A stretch of DNA of 64,000 nt from Paramecium sonneborni (taxonomy: Eukaryota > Ciliophora > Oligohymenophorea > Peniculida > Parameciidae), in contig CAJJDN010000005.1 in the NCBI GenBank assembly GCA_905182985.1, positions 58,627 to 122,626 of the forward strand. Reading direction: 5' to 3'. A program made the translations under genes and the position numbers. The notes under the pieces are model-generated. The model was not told the DNA's origin. It did not search any database and was given only the letters and a program-made list of their open reading frames with translations. Positions 50,231-62,838 of the stretch are shown piece after piece. The first letter of the stretch is position 1, and every line of letters begins with the position of its first letter.

Positions 50231-51217
50231 TCAAATTTTAGTTTCAAATCTGCAAACATTTTGCTTTCATTTTATTTAAATAAATCTTACTATTGTTTTT
50301 TATTAATGAATTAGTTCAATATTAACTTCAATCTTTATAGTAAATTTATTATTAATATTTCATGCCTATAATCAATCTTACCTTTTCTTAAATCATATCA
50401 TTATCTATTGTATTTCATAATAATCTTCTATTCATTTAAGTCCTAAATAATATTGCAAACTCCTTATATCAAATCTTGAATTTTTTACATCACTAAAATC
50501 CAAAATCCTTAGGTACTATTAGAATTTGAAAGGAAAAATCAATATATACTTTAAAAGAAAAAGTTCCACTTTTTTTGCCTCTTTTTTATTGTTTTCAAAT
50601 AAATAACTTTATCTCTTTTTATTAAAATTAATTATAGTGATTATTTAGGTAAGATTATTATTTAGGAACAATAATTTTACCCTAAATAAAATAGATATCT
50701 GATAAGCATTGAATATTTATCAAAGAAATTAGAATAACAATAAAAATCAGAATACAATCTAATCTAATCTTTTGATTTTGAAATTGTTAAATGTAAATAT
50801 ATTTGAATAAGTTATCAAAAATTATATTAGTGATGCTAAATGTTTATTAAAAAGTAACTCTTCAAACTTTTTCTAAGATAATTAATAATTACTTAGATCT
50901 AGAATAAGTATATTTGAAAAAAAATAAAGCATAACCTCTGAAATATACATAAGCTTAACATTTAATAACTAAGTAACATATTTATTCAACAGATTCATTT
51001 TGAAAGGAAAATGTTTATACAATAAAAAGTATTAAGCAAATTTATCTATAAAAAATCGTTAAACAATCAAGAAAAGCTTAAGATAATCTTAAAAAAATTT
51101 TGATCATTTCAATTCAAAATAATTGTTACGCACTTTGATTTTATTTCATAGAAATAAGATTCTTTAATTAATATAAATACCATAAAATGAACTTTGATTT
51201 TTTTATTAATAAATATA
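50231..51217. other. Intergenic, about 1 kb
   Basis: 987 bp between two plus-strand genes. AT-rich, TGA frequent in all six frames, and no domain-like translation found. A near-palindromic segment occurs around 50649-50695 (AAGATTATTATTTAGGAAC... with TTTTACCCTAAATAA). No tRNA-like sequence seen. Confidence 0.5.
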
Positions 51218-51637
51218 ATGAATAATCTTGATTTTGTATAATAAGTTGGATTGCCAGCCATTAAATTACTTGAATTATTGAAGGATCTTTTGGAAGAATT
51301 GAACTATTTAAATGATGATGAACTTCTTCTCTAAAAAAATTAAAAAGTCAATATTGAGGATCCATTTAATTTTTTAGATCTCAAAAGCTGTACGTTAGAA
51401 TAAGAATATTCAAATGAGCTTTTCTATCCTGTTATTATTTAAGAAAAAGGAAAAAAAACAAAAAAAAATAATTATATTTTTGAGAATAATTAAAAGCAAT
51501 ATTAGTGTGGAAATTGCAAAAAAACATTTGAAAAATACCGCTCTTTGGGTGGTCATATTTAAAAAAGACATAAAAAAGATTTAAACTAATAATCTCTGGC
51601 TTGTAGTTTCTAACTTAGAAAAAGATTATAAAAATGA
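51218..51637 (+). CDS. Single C2H2 zinc-finger protein with SLGGH motif
   Basis: 139 aa, one exon. The N-terminal 90 residues are helical then acidic and Lys-rich (LLELLKDLLEELNYL, EKGKKTKKNN). One C2H2 finger follows at about residues 96-118: CGNCKKTFEKYRSLGGHIQK with spacing C-x2-C-x12-H-x4-H. The SLGGH helix core closely resembles the QALGGH signature of plant EPF-type zinc fingers, where it contacts DNA. A single finger with basic flank (KRHKK) could bind DNA or RNA. Nuclear role is inferred. The stop TGA at 51635 follows a short Gln/Lys tail. Confidence 0.82.
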
Positions 51638-52920
51638 GTAGTTAGAATTTGATTTTAATTTATATCATAAATGCTTATTATTAAAATTTATAAAATAAAT
51701 ATCCATTATATTTGATACACATTTTAATTTTTCATATGCATTATTCAGTTTTCAGAAGAGATAATATCTTGATTAAAATTATATACTTTCAATTTATAAC
51801 AAAATAAAATCTTTATCATAAGTAATAAAATAATTGTTAATATTTTAATATTAAATTAAAGTTTTTTATAAAATATAATTGAATATATCATATTTATATA
51901 TACACTTTTGTTAAATGACTATATAGAACTAATAATAAAACAGAATAAAGATTGTGTTTCATTTAAAAATAGAACAAGAAAGAAAGCTCAACTTAAGCTA
52001 TTTTCTTAAATCAAATAAATGGTAAACATCTTATGAAAAGAGAGATTTAATGAAGGGATAATTTTCTTACCTAATTGATATTAAAGAAAATAAAATTTTT
52101 TCTGTCTTTTATTACTTAGTAGATAAATTATAACAATATTACAAAGTGTTTTTTGATTATTTATGATTATTCTTAAAATTATTAACATAATTAAATAATT
52201 AAGTAATTTACTTTTGATTTCTTATGAATCCTTTGAAGCTTTTCTAATTTAATTTTACTTTCTATTGTTAACTTTTTAAAAGGAAAGCTCTTTCATTGAC
52301 AGATTAAATCTGGTACTAAAAAATTAAAATTAATACTAATCAAAGATAAAAAATAGTACTGTATTTGTTATACATAGCTTTCAAAAGTAATTTCAAAACT
52401 AAATAAAAATAAAATCATAATCTCTTTTGGGAGATTAATCAGACTAGAATAAATAGTAACTATAATATTGAACATTTAGAAAAGTCTGTAAGAATTAAAA
52501 TAATTTCAATTAATATTGTTAAACCTTAAGATCTTTGAATGGACTCTTTAATTTTTAAAAACTTTATAACTAAGTAATATAATATAGATGGAATATTATA
52601 TTTCAGAAAAATTGATATTAAAGTTGATTATAATTTAATCTTTATTTAAAAACTTCTGTTATAATTATAAACGGATTCCTTTGTCTTCAGTATAGAAAAA
52701 AATTGCAAATTTAATTTTCTTTGTATGATATTTTATATTCTGTCATTCAAATTTTGGTACTTAATTCATCAAATTGAAAGAAAAATTTGACTTTAAAAAA
52801 TTTTCATTGGCTAACTTAAATTTTATGTTAATGTAAGCACAAATAAATATTTTTCTCTTTATAGATTATTATAATTTATTTTCATTGATAAAAATAGTTG
52901 TAATATAGAATAAATATAGT
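51638..52920. other. Intergenic, about 1.3 kb
   Basis: Longest unannotated stretch in the window. AT-rich, stops in all frames on both strands, no conserved-looking translation, RNA gene or repeat recognised. It lies between a plus-strand and a minus-strand gene that converge. Confidence 0.5.
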
Positions 52921-53241
52921 TCAACTTATTAAAATAAGATTGGATTTATGTATAGAAGACTTTTTTAATATGGATCTAGAAGGATTTGTTAAACCTACAT
53001 TGAGAATGGGATTAATCCAATATAAATTAGAATGTCCTTTTAATTTTTCGATTGTCTTTCTTATTTAAATTACAGTCTGCCATGGTTTATAATCACAGAC
53101 AATTAAATTTTCATTAAATGAGATTTTAGTTTCATCAATTTCTGTTAAATCATCTAAAGGTATATCTTCAACTAGTATTTTTTGGTGTTGACTTAAAGGA
53201 GCCATTTTTTCTATTTTGAACTTCGGGGATTGTGAAATCAT
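52921..53241 (-). CDS. Small hypothetical protein
   Basis: 106 aa, read as one exon: start MISQSPKFKIEKMAPL, then an acidic stretch (VEDIPLDDLTEIDETKI), VCDYKPWQTVIQIRKTIEKL, and a Ser/Lys-rich end (NPSRSILKKSSIHKS). The codon pattern and non-repetitive middle favour a real gene over chance. A possible 23-nt intron starting at GTAGGTTT would replace the last 20 residues with a longer frame; I prefer the unspliced reading because its C-terminus looks more protein-like. No family recognised. Confidence 0.5.
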
Positions 53242-53718
53242 TAATTTAAAAATAATTTTATAGATTTTCAGATTCTAATTGATCAAGTTATTTTTCTAAA
53301 ATAATGCGTAATAATTACAATATTACAGATTTTTAAAATAGAATAGAAAATTAAAATGCAAGAAAGAGTTAATTAGAAATATTTTATCAATAAAATGAAA
53401 TTAGCCTTATATATGTATGTTTTTTAAAATGAAATTTAGTAATAAAGAATCAAAAGAAATGAAATATTTTGGTTTATCAATTTTTCATCTTAATTAATTG
53501 ATAAATAATGATTAATAATGATTAATAATGAAATTCGTTTTATTAATATATTTTGGAATATTTGTTTAATAAATAAAAAATTCTGGAAATTTCTATAGAT
53601 ATTAGATTATTATAATATGAGTTTAGAGATTGTATCTGGAACTTACTGAATGAAAAGAAACTTAATAATAAAAATAGAATTATAATAATTGATAAATAAA
53701 GTTAATTTTTATGGTTTT
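53242..53718. other. Intergenic
   Basis: 477 bp. Contains a short tandem AATGATTAAT-type repeat at about 53505-53532. Otherwise AT-rich with stops in all frames. Confidence 0.55.
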
Positions 53719-55479
53719 TCATTCACTCAAACTCCATAATTCAAGTGTTTTTATACTAAAATCATTAGTAACAGTTAATAAATCATTTTTATATGTTTCA
53801 CATTTATTTGTATTCCCTGTAGTTAATGATTGATTAATATAAAGACCAAATTAATCACCACATCCAATAGCGAATCCATCTGATTCACAAAAAATAAAGT
53901 AATTATTTGTTTCTGTCCATCGAAATGCTTAAAATTCATTTTACTTTTAATAAATTTGTAATATTACTTTAAGAGTCCATAAAAATGTTTCTCCATTTCC
54001 AAAAAACTTTCCAAAAGTTAATTATAAAGATTCATTTAAATAAGCTCCAAATTTACATTCATTTACATCTTAGATAACTAATATTAATGGAGATCTATTT
54101 TCACATTTATGTAATAAAGTTTAAAATGAAGAACCGTTTATAATATTAGAAAAAATTAAAGTCCAATTTGAAGTTTTATAAATTGATGGAATATGTGCAA
54201 TAATCTTTAATATAAAAAATAATAAAAAATACCTAATTTAATTCATCATTATCAAAAATTTTAGATTATTACATCATCTAAGGTAAATAATCTTAAGCTC
54301 CCCATATATTATTAATTCTTTTTAATAATTTATCTGTAAATAAAGAATCTTAAATATCAAAGAAAGGAATTATAGTTAAATTTTGTTCTTTTGATTATTA
54401 TTGATCCTCTAACATTTTTTATGATTTAGTTTTCACAACCTAAGTTAGAATTTCATAGAGTTCAATACTTAATTAGATATGTTCTTTTTAATTTTAATCA
54501 TTTTGTATCTTTAGATTAGTTTAATTAAAATACTCTAAAACTTAAAATTGGTATTATTTCAACTAATTTTTTACTAGTTACATTTGAATTAACATGAATG
54601 AGTATTAAGTAATCTTTAAAAGATTTGTTTGAACTTTTAGCAATCCTCATAGGCATCTAATTTAATTCTACTTATCTCACATCTTTTGTCATCAAACAAG
54701 CTTAAAAGTTTAAAATGCTTTGTTCTTTAATTAAATCAATTTTTACTTTAACATTTTTTAACTATTTCTTTATTAAGATCAGTGAAACTTGGATCAAAAA
54801 GAATAATATCATTATTTATTGTTAAAACTCCTTCTATACATCCATAATTAGTCACATAATAAACATTAACTATCAATATTAATAATTAAGATGTATACAT
54901 TTTTTTGTTTATCCTTTAGACATTATTTCATCCATCAAAATACGTCCAAAATATGAATTCTAATTTATATTATTTACTGTTGAATCTGTTAAATCTAATT
55001 AAGAGTCTTAATTTTATGGATTTGGGAGTTTAATTCTCATTCCAGGAACAAAACATTCAGGAGATATATCATTTAATTTTAATATTCTATTCTAACTAAT
55101 CATTAAAGAACTTATTACTTAATATTAAATTTTAATTCAAGGCCAAATAAAGTATCATTCTCTTAAATTATATAATCAATCAAATTAATTTATTCTGGTT
55201 ATTTTAATTACTAATCATAATTATCTAAGTATATATTTTCTATGCTTTATAACTTAATATCTAAATATTTATATATATTTAAACCTATATATTCTTGTTC
55301 TTCTCCTTTTATTTATTTTTCATAAATTGGAAAATGTTCATTTGAAGTAAATTCAAAAATAAATGTTTCATATTATGAATCCATTTTTATGTCTTTAATT
55401 TCAGTATTTGGTTTATTAGTCTATTAATAAAATAAAAGAATACTGGTGTTCCATAGAAATAATTAAATATATTCCTCAT
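53719..55479 (-). CDS. TLDc-domain protein (OXR1/NCOA7-like)
   Basis: 528 aa, eight exons; introns 55421-55443, 55096-55118, 54870-54898, 54725-54746, 54509-54533, 54205-54232 and 53944-53967. The first exon (MRNIFNYFYGTP) is recovered only by splicing. Middle region: FVPGMRIKLPNP and VYYVTNYGCIEGVLTINND, with ILFDP, which match the segment preceding TLDc in OXR1/NCOA7. The C-terminal TLDc domain (about 375-525) includes IYKTSNWTLIFSNIINGSSF, ILVIQDVNECKFGAYL, ETFLWTLK, FRWTETNNYFIFCE and GCGDQFGLYIN. TLDc proteins protect against oxidative stress and bind or disassemble the V-ATPase. Soluble protein; a specific role in ciliates is not established. Confidence 0.9.
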
Positions 55480-55751
55480 TATTATAAATAATAAAACTCA
55501 TTATTATTATTATTATTATTAATAAATCAATTTATTAAAACTCTTAAGTATGAAATGAAGTTTATGAATTTCAATTTTAATTATGATTATTTGATCATAC
55601 ATTTATTTAATCACTTTAATCTAATAAAAAATAATGAAAATAATCATTTTCAAATAAAATAAGCAAAAAAGATATTTTTTATATGAATTCCTAAAAAATA
55701 CCATAAATATATGTATTTTGTTAAATGTATTGTTTATGTATTAATGCTTTA

Positions 55752-56127
55752 TCAATGATGATGGTGTCCATGTGCTTTAGGTGTTGGATTTCCAGTTTTA
55801 ACATAACCTAAAACTTAAGCTGCCTTCAAATAATTAATGCCTTAGCATTTCTTATCCAAACAGAATTGTACATAATCCTTTTCTTAAATTTTGAAGCATG
55901 TTCTATAACATAATTCTAATTGATAATAAATTGTTTTTACTATCTTCCCAATTGTTATCATGAAGGTATTAATTTCTTAGCTTATCCTATATTGTTTATT
56001 ATTAAACAGGGTAGTCAGGTTAATCATCCAATCCATGAAATGACGATAATAAATCAAAGAAATGAATATGTCCTTTATGGAAGACTTCTGGATTTTGAGG
56101 TGTATAAGCTGTTGAATTCGATCTCAT
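55752..56127 (-). CDS. Small Cys/His protein, unknown
   Basis: 116 aa, two exons; intron 55916-55940. Start MRSNSTAYTPQNPEV. The C-terminal half has four cysteines arranged C-x3-C (CYRTC) and C-x4-C (CLDKKC) with about 14 residues between, and the protein ends in four histidines (AHGHHHH). The cysteine pattern is helical-hairpin-like but does not fit a twin CX9C protein. A small mitochondrial or complex I accessory subunit is one possibility, unproven. The intron and the continuous frame on both sides support the gene. Divergent from the 660-aa gene, 182 bp apart. Confidence 0.72.
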
Positions 56128-56309
56128 AATTATTTATTTAATTTAATATTTTATAATTAGACTTATTCATTCTCTACTTTCAAAAATTCTTATAAATATT
56201 TTATATCTCTTTTCCTAATACTATTTATATCTCTTTTTTATATTACTCATACTATACTTAATATTTTATTTCACTATTTTACAAGAATTAAATATAATTT
56301 TATATTTAC
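56128..56309. promoter_or_regulatory. Divergent promoter region, 182 bp
   Basis: AT-rich gap between start codons of the small Cys/His gene (minus) and the 660-aa gene (plus). No specific element is visible; inferred from orientation only. Confidence 0.4.
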
Positions 56310-58312
56310 ATGAAAACTAAGATAGTGTCTTTATTTCTAAAAAGAGAACATCTGATATTAGTTTCAAAAATGCTCCAAATAACTGATAATGCTAATGATT
56401 AAGAAATACATATTTAAAAAATTGATTCCAAAAACTAAAAATCTGAAAATAGAATTCTAAAAACAGAAAGATGGCCATAATAAGATTTAGAATACTTTCA
56501 GAATTGTTTTCTTTAAATAGCAAATTTAACTTTTTCTTATTTCAAATTTCACTTACCAGCAAATTCAGCTCTACAAATTAAAGAACATATAAAATTTATT
56601 CATGTTATAAAGTAAATCAATTTTGGTGGAGTAACAATAGAAGAAGTATTCAAATAACAACGAGTAAACTATTATTTTTATAGTAGACTCGACTCAACTT
56701 AGAAATATCCAAAATTACTAAATCTATAAAACTCATAGATGAACCTATTATGTCAAAACTTATGAATACAAAAATAGATCTATTCTAAATTTAAACAATT
56801 TAAGATAAATATTTCTTTCCTAAAAATAATGACTTTATTACACCTTATTTAATTCTTAATTTAAAATCACACATCCCAAAAACAACTTTAAGATATTAAA
56901 ATAAAGAACTACAATCAAGTATTACAAGTTTAGAAGATATTCCTCCTTTTTAATTAATGAATTCTAATCTCATATAACCAATTCTTAATTATGAATCATT
57001 TAAAAATGGTTACGAATATAAATTCAATAAACTTATGTAAAGAAATTCACTGGTTTAATATACTATTAAAAAATATTAAAATAAAATCAAATAATATGAA
57101 ATTAAACCTGAACATAATCGCACAGAAGATTCCCTTAATGAAATCAAAAAAATATTTTGTTCTTAAATTAAGTAAGTATATGAAAATAAAATAAATCAAA
57201 TCTTCATTGATTCTAATATTAAGTTTATAAATCCTACAAATTATGAGAGTCCTTCTCTAAAAGTTACTCCATTTTAGACAGTTAAAAATTTTGAGTCTGT
57301 AATAATGAATCAAATTAAAGAAAATTAAGAAAGTCAAGAATTTATTCCTTCTCAAAACGTAAATGAAGAATAAACTATCCCAAAAACCTTTGATTTTCCA
57401 TAAAATCATGATTTAATATCTCTTAGCATTTCATAACAGTGTCTTAAAGACTCAATGATGATGTATTTTTAAACATAAAAAAATTTATAAATATCTGAAG
57501 ATAAATCATCCAACAAATTAGAATAAAGATTAATTAAACCAACACTGTAATCACTAGACTTTAAGTAATCTGAATTATAAAATTAAAGTAGCAGTAGGTT
57601 TCATAGAAAAATTTTTAATTTAAATATTCAAGACAAAAATGATAATTCATAGTTAAATAATAAATTTTTAAATATTCAGCATTAAATAATAGAACCTTCT
57701 ACTAAATAACTAGAATTCTAAAATTAAAAAGAACCTCCTACTAAATAAATAGAATTTTTAAATTAAAAAGCAATTTTATCAAACAGAAATCTTTAATAAA
57801 AATCTTTAGATAGAATAACTTTAAAGCCACTAGTGTATTAAACAGCAAGATTAAAAGAAATCAGAGATTCAAATAGAGAAAAAAAAGAGTCTTCTTTTCC
57901 ATATATAAAAGAATCACTACCTAATATTTAATAAGGAGCAAATGATTTTGAATAAGAAAAATTAAAAGAACATGAGTCAAAATTTTCTTTATAAGGTGGT
58001 TTATAAAAACGTATTTAAACAAATGAAAAAGAAGAAAACCCTGTTAAGGAAATATTATTATTCTAAAAAAAAAATTGTAATCTAAAAAATCAAATATAAA
58101 ATTAACTAATTTTGTTAACTCGTTCTGAGTAAATATTAAATACTTTGATGTCAAATGGATAAATTAAAGGAACAGAACTATATTAATAATTACTGTAGCC
58201 AATAAAAATTCATTCAAGTGCAAAATTTTTAACTCCTAAAAGTAACAATCTAATATCTAGAACAAAATTTAAAAAAATATACCAAGATAGCAATATGTTC
58301 AGCCTTAAATGA
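56310..58312 (+). CDS. Hypothetical Gln/Asn-rich protein
   Basis: 660 aa, two exons; 20-nt intron at 56664-56683. The N-terminal 120 residues are the most ordered (WPQQDLEYFQNCFLQIANL, FHLPANSALQIKEHIKF). The remainder is low-complexity, rich in Gln, Asn, Ser and Lys, with short predicted helices. It contains a 13-residue tandem repeat at DNA 57692-57769. The end (NCNLKNQIQNQLILLTRSEQ) is coiled-coil-like. No known domain. The frame stays open for about 540 codons after the intron, which in this TGA-rich AT context strongly supports coding. Confidence 0.75.
57692..57769 (+). repeat. Tandem 39-nt repeat (two copies) in coding sequence
   Basis: Two adjacent 39-nt units encode EPSTKQLEFQNQK and EPPTKQIEFLNQK. 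The units differ at a few bases only, consistent with recent in-frame duplication in the low-complexity part of the 660-aa protein. Confidence 0.8.
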
Positions 58313-58698
58313 AATATTAATTTATATCTTATTTCATTATCAATTAATAATTATAATAATTTCAAAAAAACACAATCGAAAAATAAATACATTTTTCCAA
58401 TTTTGTGAAATCCCATTAAACTTTGAATTTCATACAAAAATAGATAGATTAATTGAAATTTTTATTAAATGTTTCTTTTTGATTAATTAAAATAACTATA
58501 TTAATTTTTGATAATAGTAGTAAATTTTTGTTTTTAGATTTAATTAATCTTTATTTAAAAAAAGAGATATTACAACAAATAATTTTAGGAAGTATGAGTA
58601 AAATTATAATTAATTTTACGATGTTTACAAAATCATATAAAATTAGAATTTTGTTTATTAAATTATTAAATATTTTACTTTTCTCATTAAAAATAGAA
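58313..58698. other. Intergenic
   Basis: 386 bp, AT-rich. The last 105 bp are in frame with the next gene (an ATG at 58594), but the translated sequence is hydrophobic AT-noise, so they are left out of the gene. No other feature. Confidence 0.5.
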
Positions 58699-59676
58699 AT
58701 GATTAAATCATAAAGAGAATCATAAGAAAGGTTAAATTAAGAGTTTCCATTACTTTCCCCAAAGAAATCTTTTTCAATGGTAAAAAGTAATAATATTATT
58801 CAAATTTCTTAAAACTCTTAATAATCTATACTAAGAAAATCACTTAAATCTTAATAAGCATTAGGAACACTTCTAAATAATAAACTAAATTTAGATTATT
58901 AAAGTCCTGAAATAGGTTTAAGAAAATCATTTAGATAAGATAAAAGTTAATTATGTTCTTTTATTCCAAATAAAAGAGCTATGTTGTAAAGTTAATGCAT
59001 TGATGTTTCTTCTTAAATTAGATCTATTTCTTTTAAAGAAACTAACTTAATGTAAGTCCTTAATTAGATTTCATATATAATAAATGAGTTAAAACAATAT
59101 AAAAGCGAGAAAGGTTTAATTTCATTAATCGAAAAAGAAATTTAATCAAATTCACGCTTTCAAGATCTTTCTTTTCTTTTTGATTAAGTTAAACTTAAAG
59201 AACTTGTTTCTCCAGAACAATTATTTAAAAGAATCTACAAATAATTTACTTATTCTTCTGATAATAGAACAATAATTAGAAGAAACAAATTAGATTAAAA
59301 TTTCCTTTAATTATTAACAGAATTTCTTAATAAACTTGAAGACTTATATCGAAAAGTACATGAATCATAATTTTTGGGATTATATGAATCTATGAAAACT
59401 TCTAGAATTAAGCTTTTAAGTATTTTTTTTTATAATTAAGATAAGGAAATTGAAGTCTAGAATTTGTTTACTTCATAATAAAAGAAGGATTCATATTAAT
59501 AATTCTAGACATTTCTTTCATCCAAATTTACTTTAAACAAAAGAATCTTGGAAAGTAAATTATTTTAAGATATTAACGAACTTGAAGAAAAAAATGGCTA
59601 GTTCAAATATATTGATTAGAATAATAGATTTATTTCAAACAAAATTGATGATATTCTTAAAAATATAAAATATTGA
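58699..59676 (+). CDS. Hypothetical protein
   Basis: 325 aa, one exon, start MIKSQRESQERLNQEF. The N-terminal 130 residues are Ser/Gln-rich with many SP/SxxK sites (LLSPKKSFSMVK, LRKSLKSQQAL, LRKSFRQDKS). The C-terminal 190 residues are helical and more ordered (VLNQISYIINELKQYK, ELVSPEQLFKRIYKQF, LLTEFLNKLEDLYRKV), ending in FISNKIDDILKNIKY. Short runs of basic residues next to Ser suggest regulation by phosphorylation. An ATG 105 bp upstream is in frame but rejected on composition. No family recognised. Confidence 0.72.
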
Positions 59677-60379
59677 ATTCTTGATAAAAATAATTGGCAT
59701 GATGATAACTTTATTATTTATTAAATCCTTCTAAGTATTATCTCTAAAATTATTTATCTTTCAAATATTTCTATCTTAATTTTTATATTAAAATTTGTTA
59801 ATCTTAATTTTTAGTATTTTGATACATGAAGTATGTTAAAATAATCTTAGTATGTTCTTAATTTAAAATAGATTAAGTAGAGAGATAAATAAATTATAGA
59901 GTGATTATATGTTTCTAATAAATCTTCTGTCAAATAAAATGGCTTCACCAAACCTTAAATTATAAGTAATCTAAAGGCATAAAGAATATCATTAATTTTT
60001 TTAAAGTTCAGCTTGAATATTTCCTTATTGATAGATTCGAAAATTTATTTTAATTTATGTAAAATTATACATTTCATTTAAATTAACACTCACATTAAAA
60101 TAATAAAAATTGAAATTTTTTTGATATTTTGGTAGTTGAAGTTATTTAAGGCAATTCGAGTGAGTTCTCAGTTAAAAAATTGATTTAATTGTATTACAAT
60201 TAATATTTGCAATTATTTAGTAGTATTGCATCTTTAATATTTATGATTCACATAAATTTTGAATAAAGTCAAAAAATTTTAAATAATTTATAAATTTTAT
60301 TAAGTTGAAGAGAAGAGTTCTATAAAATTTAAATAAAGGTTGATTTTAAGAGTTGGAATTTAAATTATTTATAATAAAA
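59677..60379. other. Intergenic between convergent genes
   Basis: 703 bp, AT-rich, stops in all frames; no gene, RNA or repeat recognised. Unusually long for a convergent gap in this window, where others are 31-83 bp. Confidence 0.5.
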
Positions 60380-62499
60380 TCAAACTTTACCTGAAGACTT
60401 ACGAATCTGTTCAATTTTTTCATCAAATTCTGGGATGTCTTCTAAATGACCATTTGAAGATCCACTATTACGTGATCTACATGATAGAGTCTTTTTTTTA
60501 GTTTTCTAGATCACAAAATTATATTTAGTAAGAATAAATTAAATTTCTTTACATTAATCATCAATAAATTAAACCAATAAGTATTTTAAATATTTACGTT
60601 CTTTCGAGAAACCTTCTTTTTAAATAAATTTATCAATAACAATGAGAGCAGATAATCTTACACATTAAACAGGATCTTTACATAACTCAAATAGTCTTTC
60701 AAAGAATAGTTCTTGAAAATCAGTTCTACAAAATAATTTATAACACATCCAACAATAAGATTATCTTTAATTGAATCTTTTAGAGTGGGAAAATGCTCTA
60801 ATTTATTCTAAAATAACAGTTCTTTATTCCCCTTCTTCTTCGAAAGTTTCAACTAAATGAACTACATTTTTGGCAGCTGTTTATCTTACTTTAGCAACAG
60901 TATCTGAACAAAATTTGAATAGAATAGGGGCAATATGAAAAAAGATTGTATCATTATTAAAACATCTGGTAATTGGGAATATAGATGTACAAATAATCTG
61001 ACGAGTTCTCCACTTATGTTAATCCTTTTAGAAATTAAGTAATAAATCAATAACATAATCTCTTTCTTCAATAGGAAAGATTGAAATAAATTTTGATAGA
61101 TTCACTACAATGCCATTTCTGACTTCTTATAATTTATCTTAAGCAAGTGTTTCTAAAACATTGATCAAATATTATTTAGATAAATTAGGACCTAATAATT
61201 TAGCTACTTCATGAAAACTATAGGCTAATGATATTTTAACTTTCTTATTAAAATATAGAGAAATAATTTACATCTGAAGGATATTTTAAAAGGAATCCAT
61301 ATAAAGGTTCAATCAATTACCAACGATTTCGACCTATAGCTTAGAGTACTCCTGGAAAATAATATGCACATTTATAAACAAGCTATAATTTATTAAAATA
61401 TCAATTTTACATCTACTCCCATCATATTAATATTTTTATCTAATTAATTCTAATAATATGCTAAAAGAATATCTAATTGTTATTAATCATTCTCAGTAAA
61501 TTTTATTGTACTAATAAATTCACCTAAATATTCATATGCTGTTTTTCTAACTTCTTTATTTTAATTAGATAAAAAATCTAAATATTTTGGAATTAATTTT
61601 TAAGTCTTTATTTAAGCTCCAGCATATTTAGAAATACCTGAAATTGATTTAATACATGCACATTTTATTTATAAAAGTCTATCTTCACATGATCTAAATA
61701 AAATAGATTATTTATATACTAAAGAAAGAATGGCACAATTTTTAATTCTATACATTTCTAAGATAGACTTACTGATATATATGGTAATTATTCTATAGCT
61801 TTTTCTCTTACAAATTCATTTAAATCTATACCAAGAGATAAAAGTTCTCCACATATATAAGACTCACAATACTTAATTGAAAAGAGAGAAGCTGTTTTAC
61901 CAAAAGTTTCAGCTGCTAATATTCTATTTTAATTATTTTTTTCATCATGAGCCATTTCAATTAAATGCGCCAAAATTGTATCAACTTTATCAGATTCAAT
62001 TAAAAAGGGTGCTATTTTTAGTAATTATGTCAAAACTTCTTTTTTAATCTAATCATAATTAAGTAATTTTACATCAAAGTCTTAATGTTCAAGAAATATA
62101 TTCATGAATGGCAGAACATGTTCTTTTAATTCCACATATCCTGATTATCGTTTCTTAATTTACTCTACAAGAATAGGTAACTATCGAATAACAGACAATT
62201 AGATCGAATATGAGTCTTTAACCTTTTAAATAGATTTAAAACTAATTTTACAAATTACTTAAGGATAAATCCTAAATTTCTATATGCATCTTCTCCTATC
62301 AATTCAAATATTTCAGCTAAATGTTCTGCATACGCTAATCTACTCTCAGCTCCATTAATTACCTCTCTTTGTTAATTAGTTCTTAGAAACATTTTAATTT
62401 CATCAATGCCACCTATGGATCTTCAGCCAAAAAAATCTCTTGCTCTATAGGTTTTAATGTTATATTGATCATCGATTCTTCTTTCAATATTGATTTCAT
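60380..62499 (-). CDS. HEAT-repeat phosphatase regulatory subunit (PP4R1 / PP2A-A-like)
   Basis: 662 aa, six exons; introns 62343-62362, 62223-62251, 61694-61719, 61383-61410 and 61244-61271. Tandem HEAT repeats fill the protein from about residue 25: LAEDPQVALMKLKCFQEL, ESRLAYAEHLAEIFELIG, IQLSVIRQLPILVEQI, NRILAAETFGKTASLF, EFVREKAIEQLPYI, NKEVRKTAYEYLGEFI, LQEVRNGIVVNLSKFI, TVAKVRQTAAKNVVHL and VQCVRLSALIVIDKF. The motif SKRFNQRQSYCWMC before the last repeats is characteristic of PPP4R1 and related scaffolds. Such subunits bind the catalytic subunit of PP4 or PP2A and set substrate choice. The C-terminal 60 residues are basic and Ser-rich (KKKTLSCRSRNSGSS). Without a search I cannot decide between PP4R1 and PR65. 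Confidence 0.88.
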
Positions 62500-62838
62500 T
62501 ATGTCTTGTTTCTATTCTGGTATTTAAACATCAATTAATACCATTTGACATTTTAACAGGAGAAACTTCATTACTATTTATCATTAAAATTAAATTAATA
62601 TATATGATTTCGACAATTTCTGTGTCTCAAAATCAAATAATATTAAGAAAAAATACGATAGATATTTTTATAACTATCATAAGTATTAAATCTAAAAGAA
62701 TAAAGAGTTTTATAATGAGTAAATAAGAATATTTTCAAAAAGACATTATTATTTTTTAAAAATTCCTAAAAAAAAGATTGGTTTCACAATTAAATTAATA
62801 TATATTTTGAATATTTATTTAATAATATGATTGATTGT
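62500..62838. other. Intergenic
   Basis: 339 bp between two minus-strand genes, AT-rich; no supported reading frame. It carries the promoter of the phosphatase-scaffold gene and the 3' flank of phosphoglucomutase. Confidence 0.55.

Noticed and set aside
55500..55523. TTA/TAT microsatellite
   Set aside because: A short simple repeat expected in sequence this AT-rich; no sign of a functional element.
58594..58698. Upstream in-frame ATG extending the 325-aa protein by 35 residues
   Set aside because: The added stretch is hydrophobic Ile/Leu/Phe/Lys noise typical of translated AT-rich spacer, unlike the Ser/Gln-rich start at 58699.
60800..60880. An alternative +1 frame of the HEAT-repeat gene that reads smoothly for about 25 residues (FPTLKDSIKDNLIVG)
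   Set aside because: The original frame contains the conserved SKRFNQRQ motif and continues without any intron. Using the other frame would need two unsupported introns.
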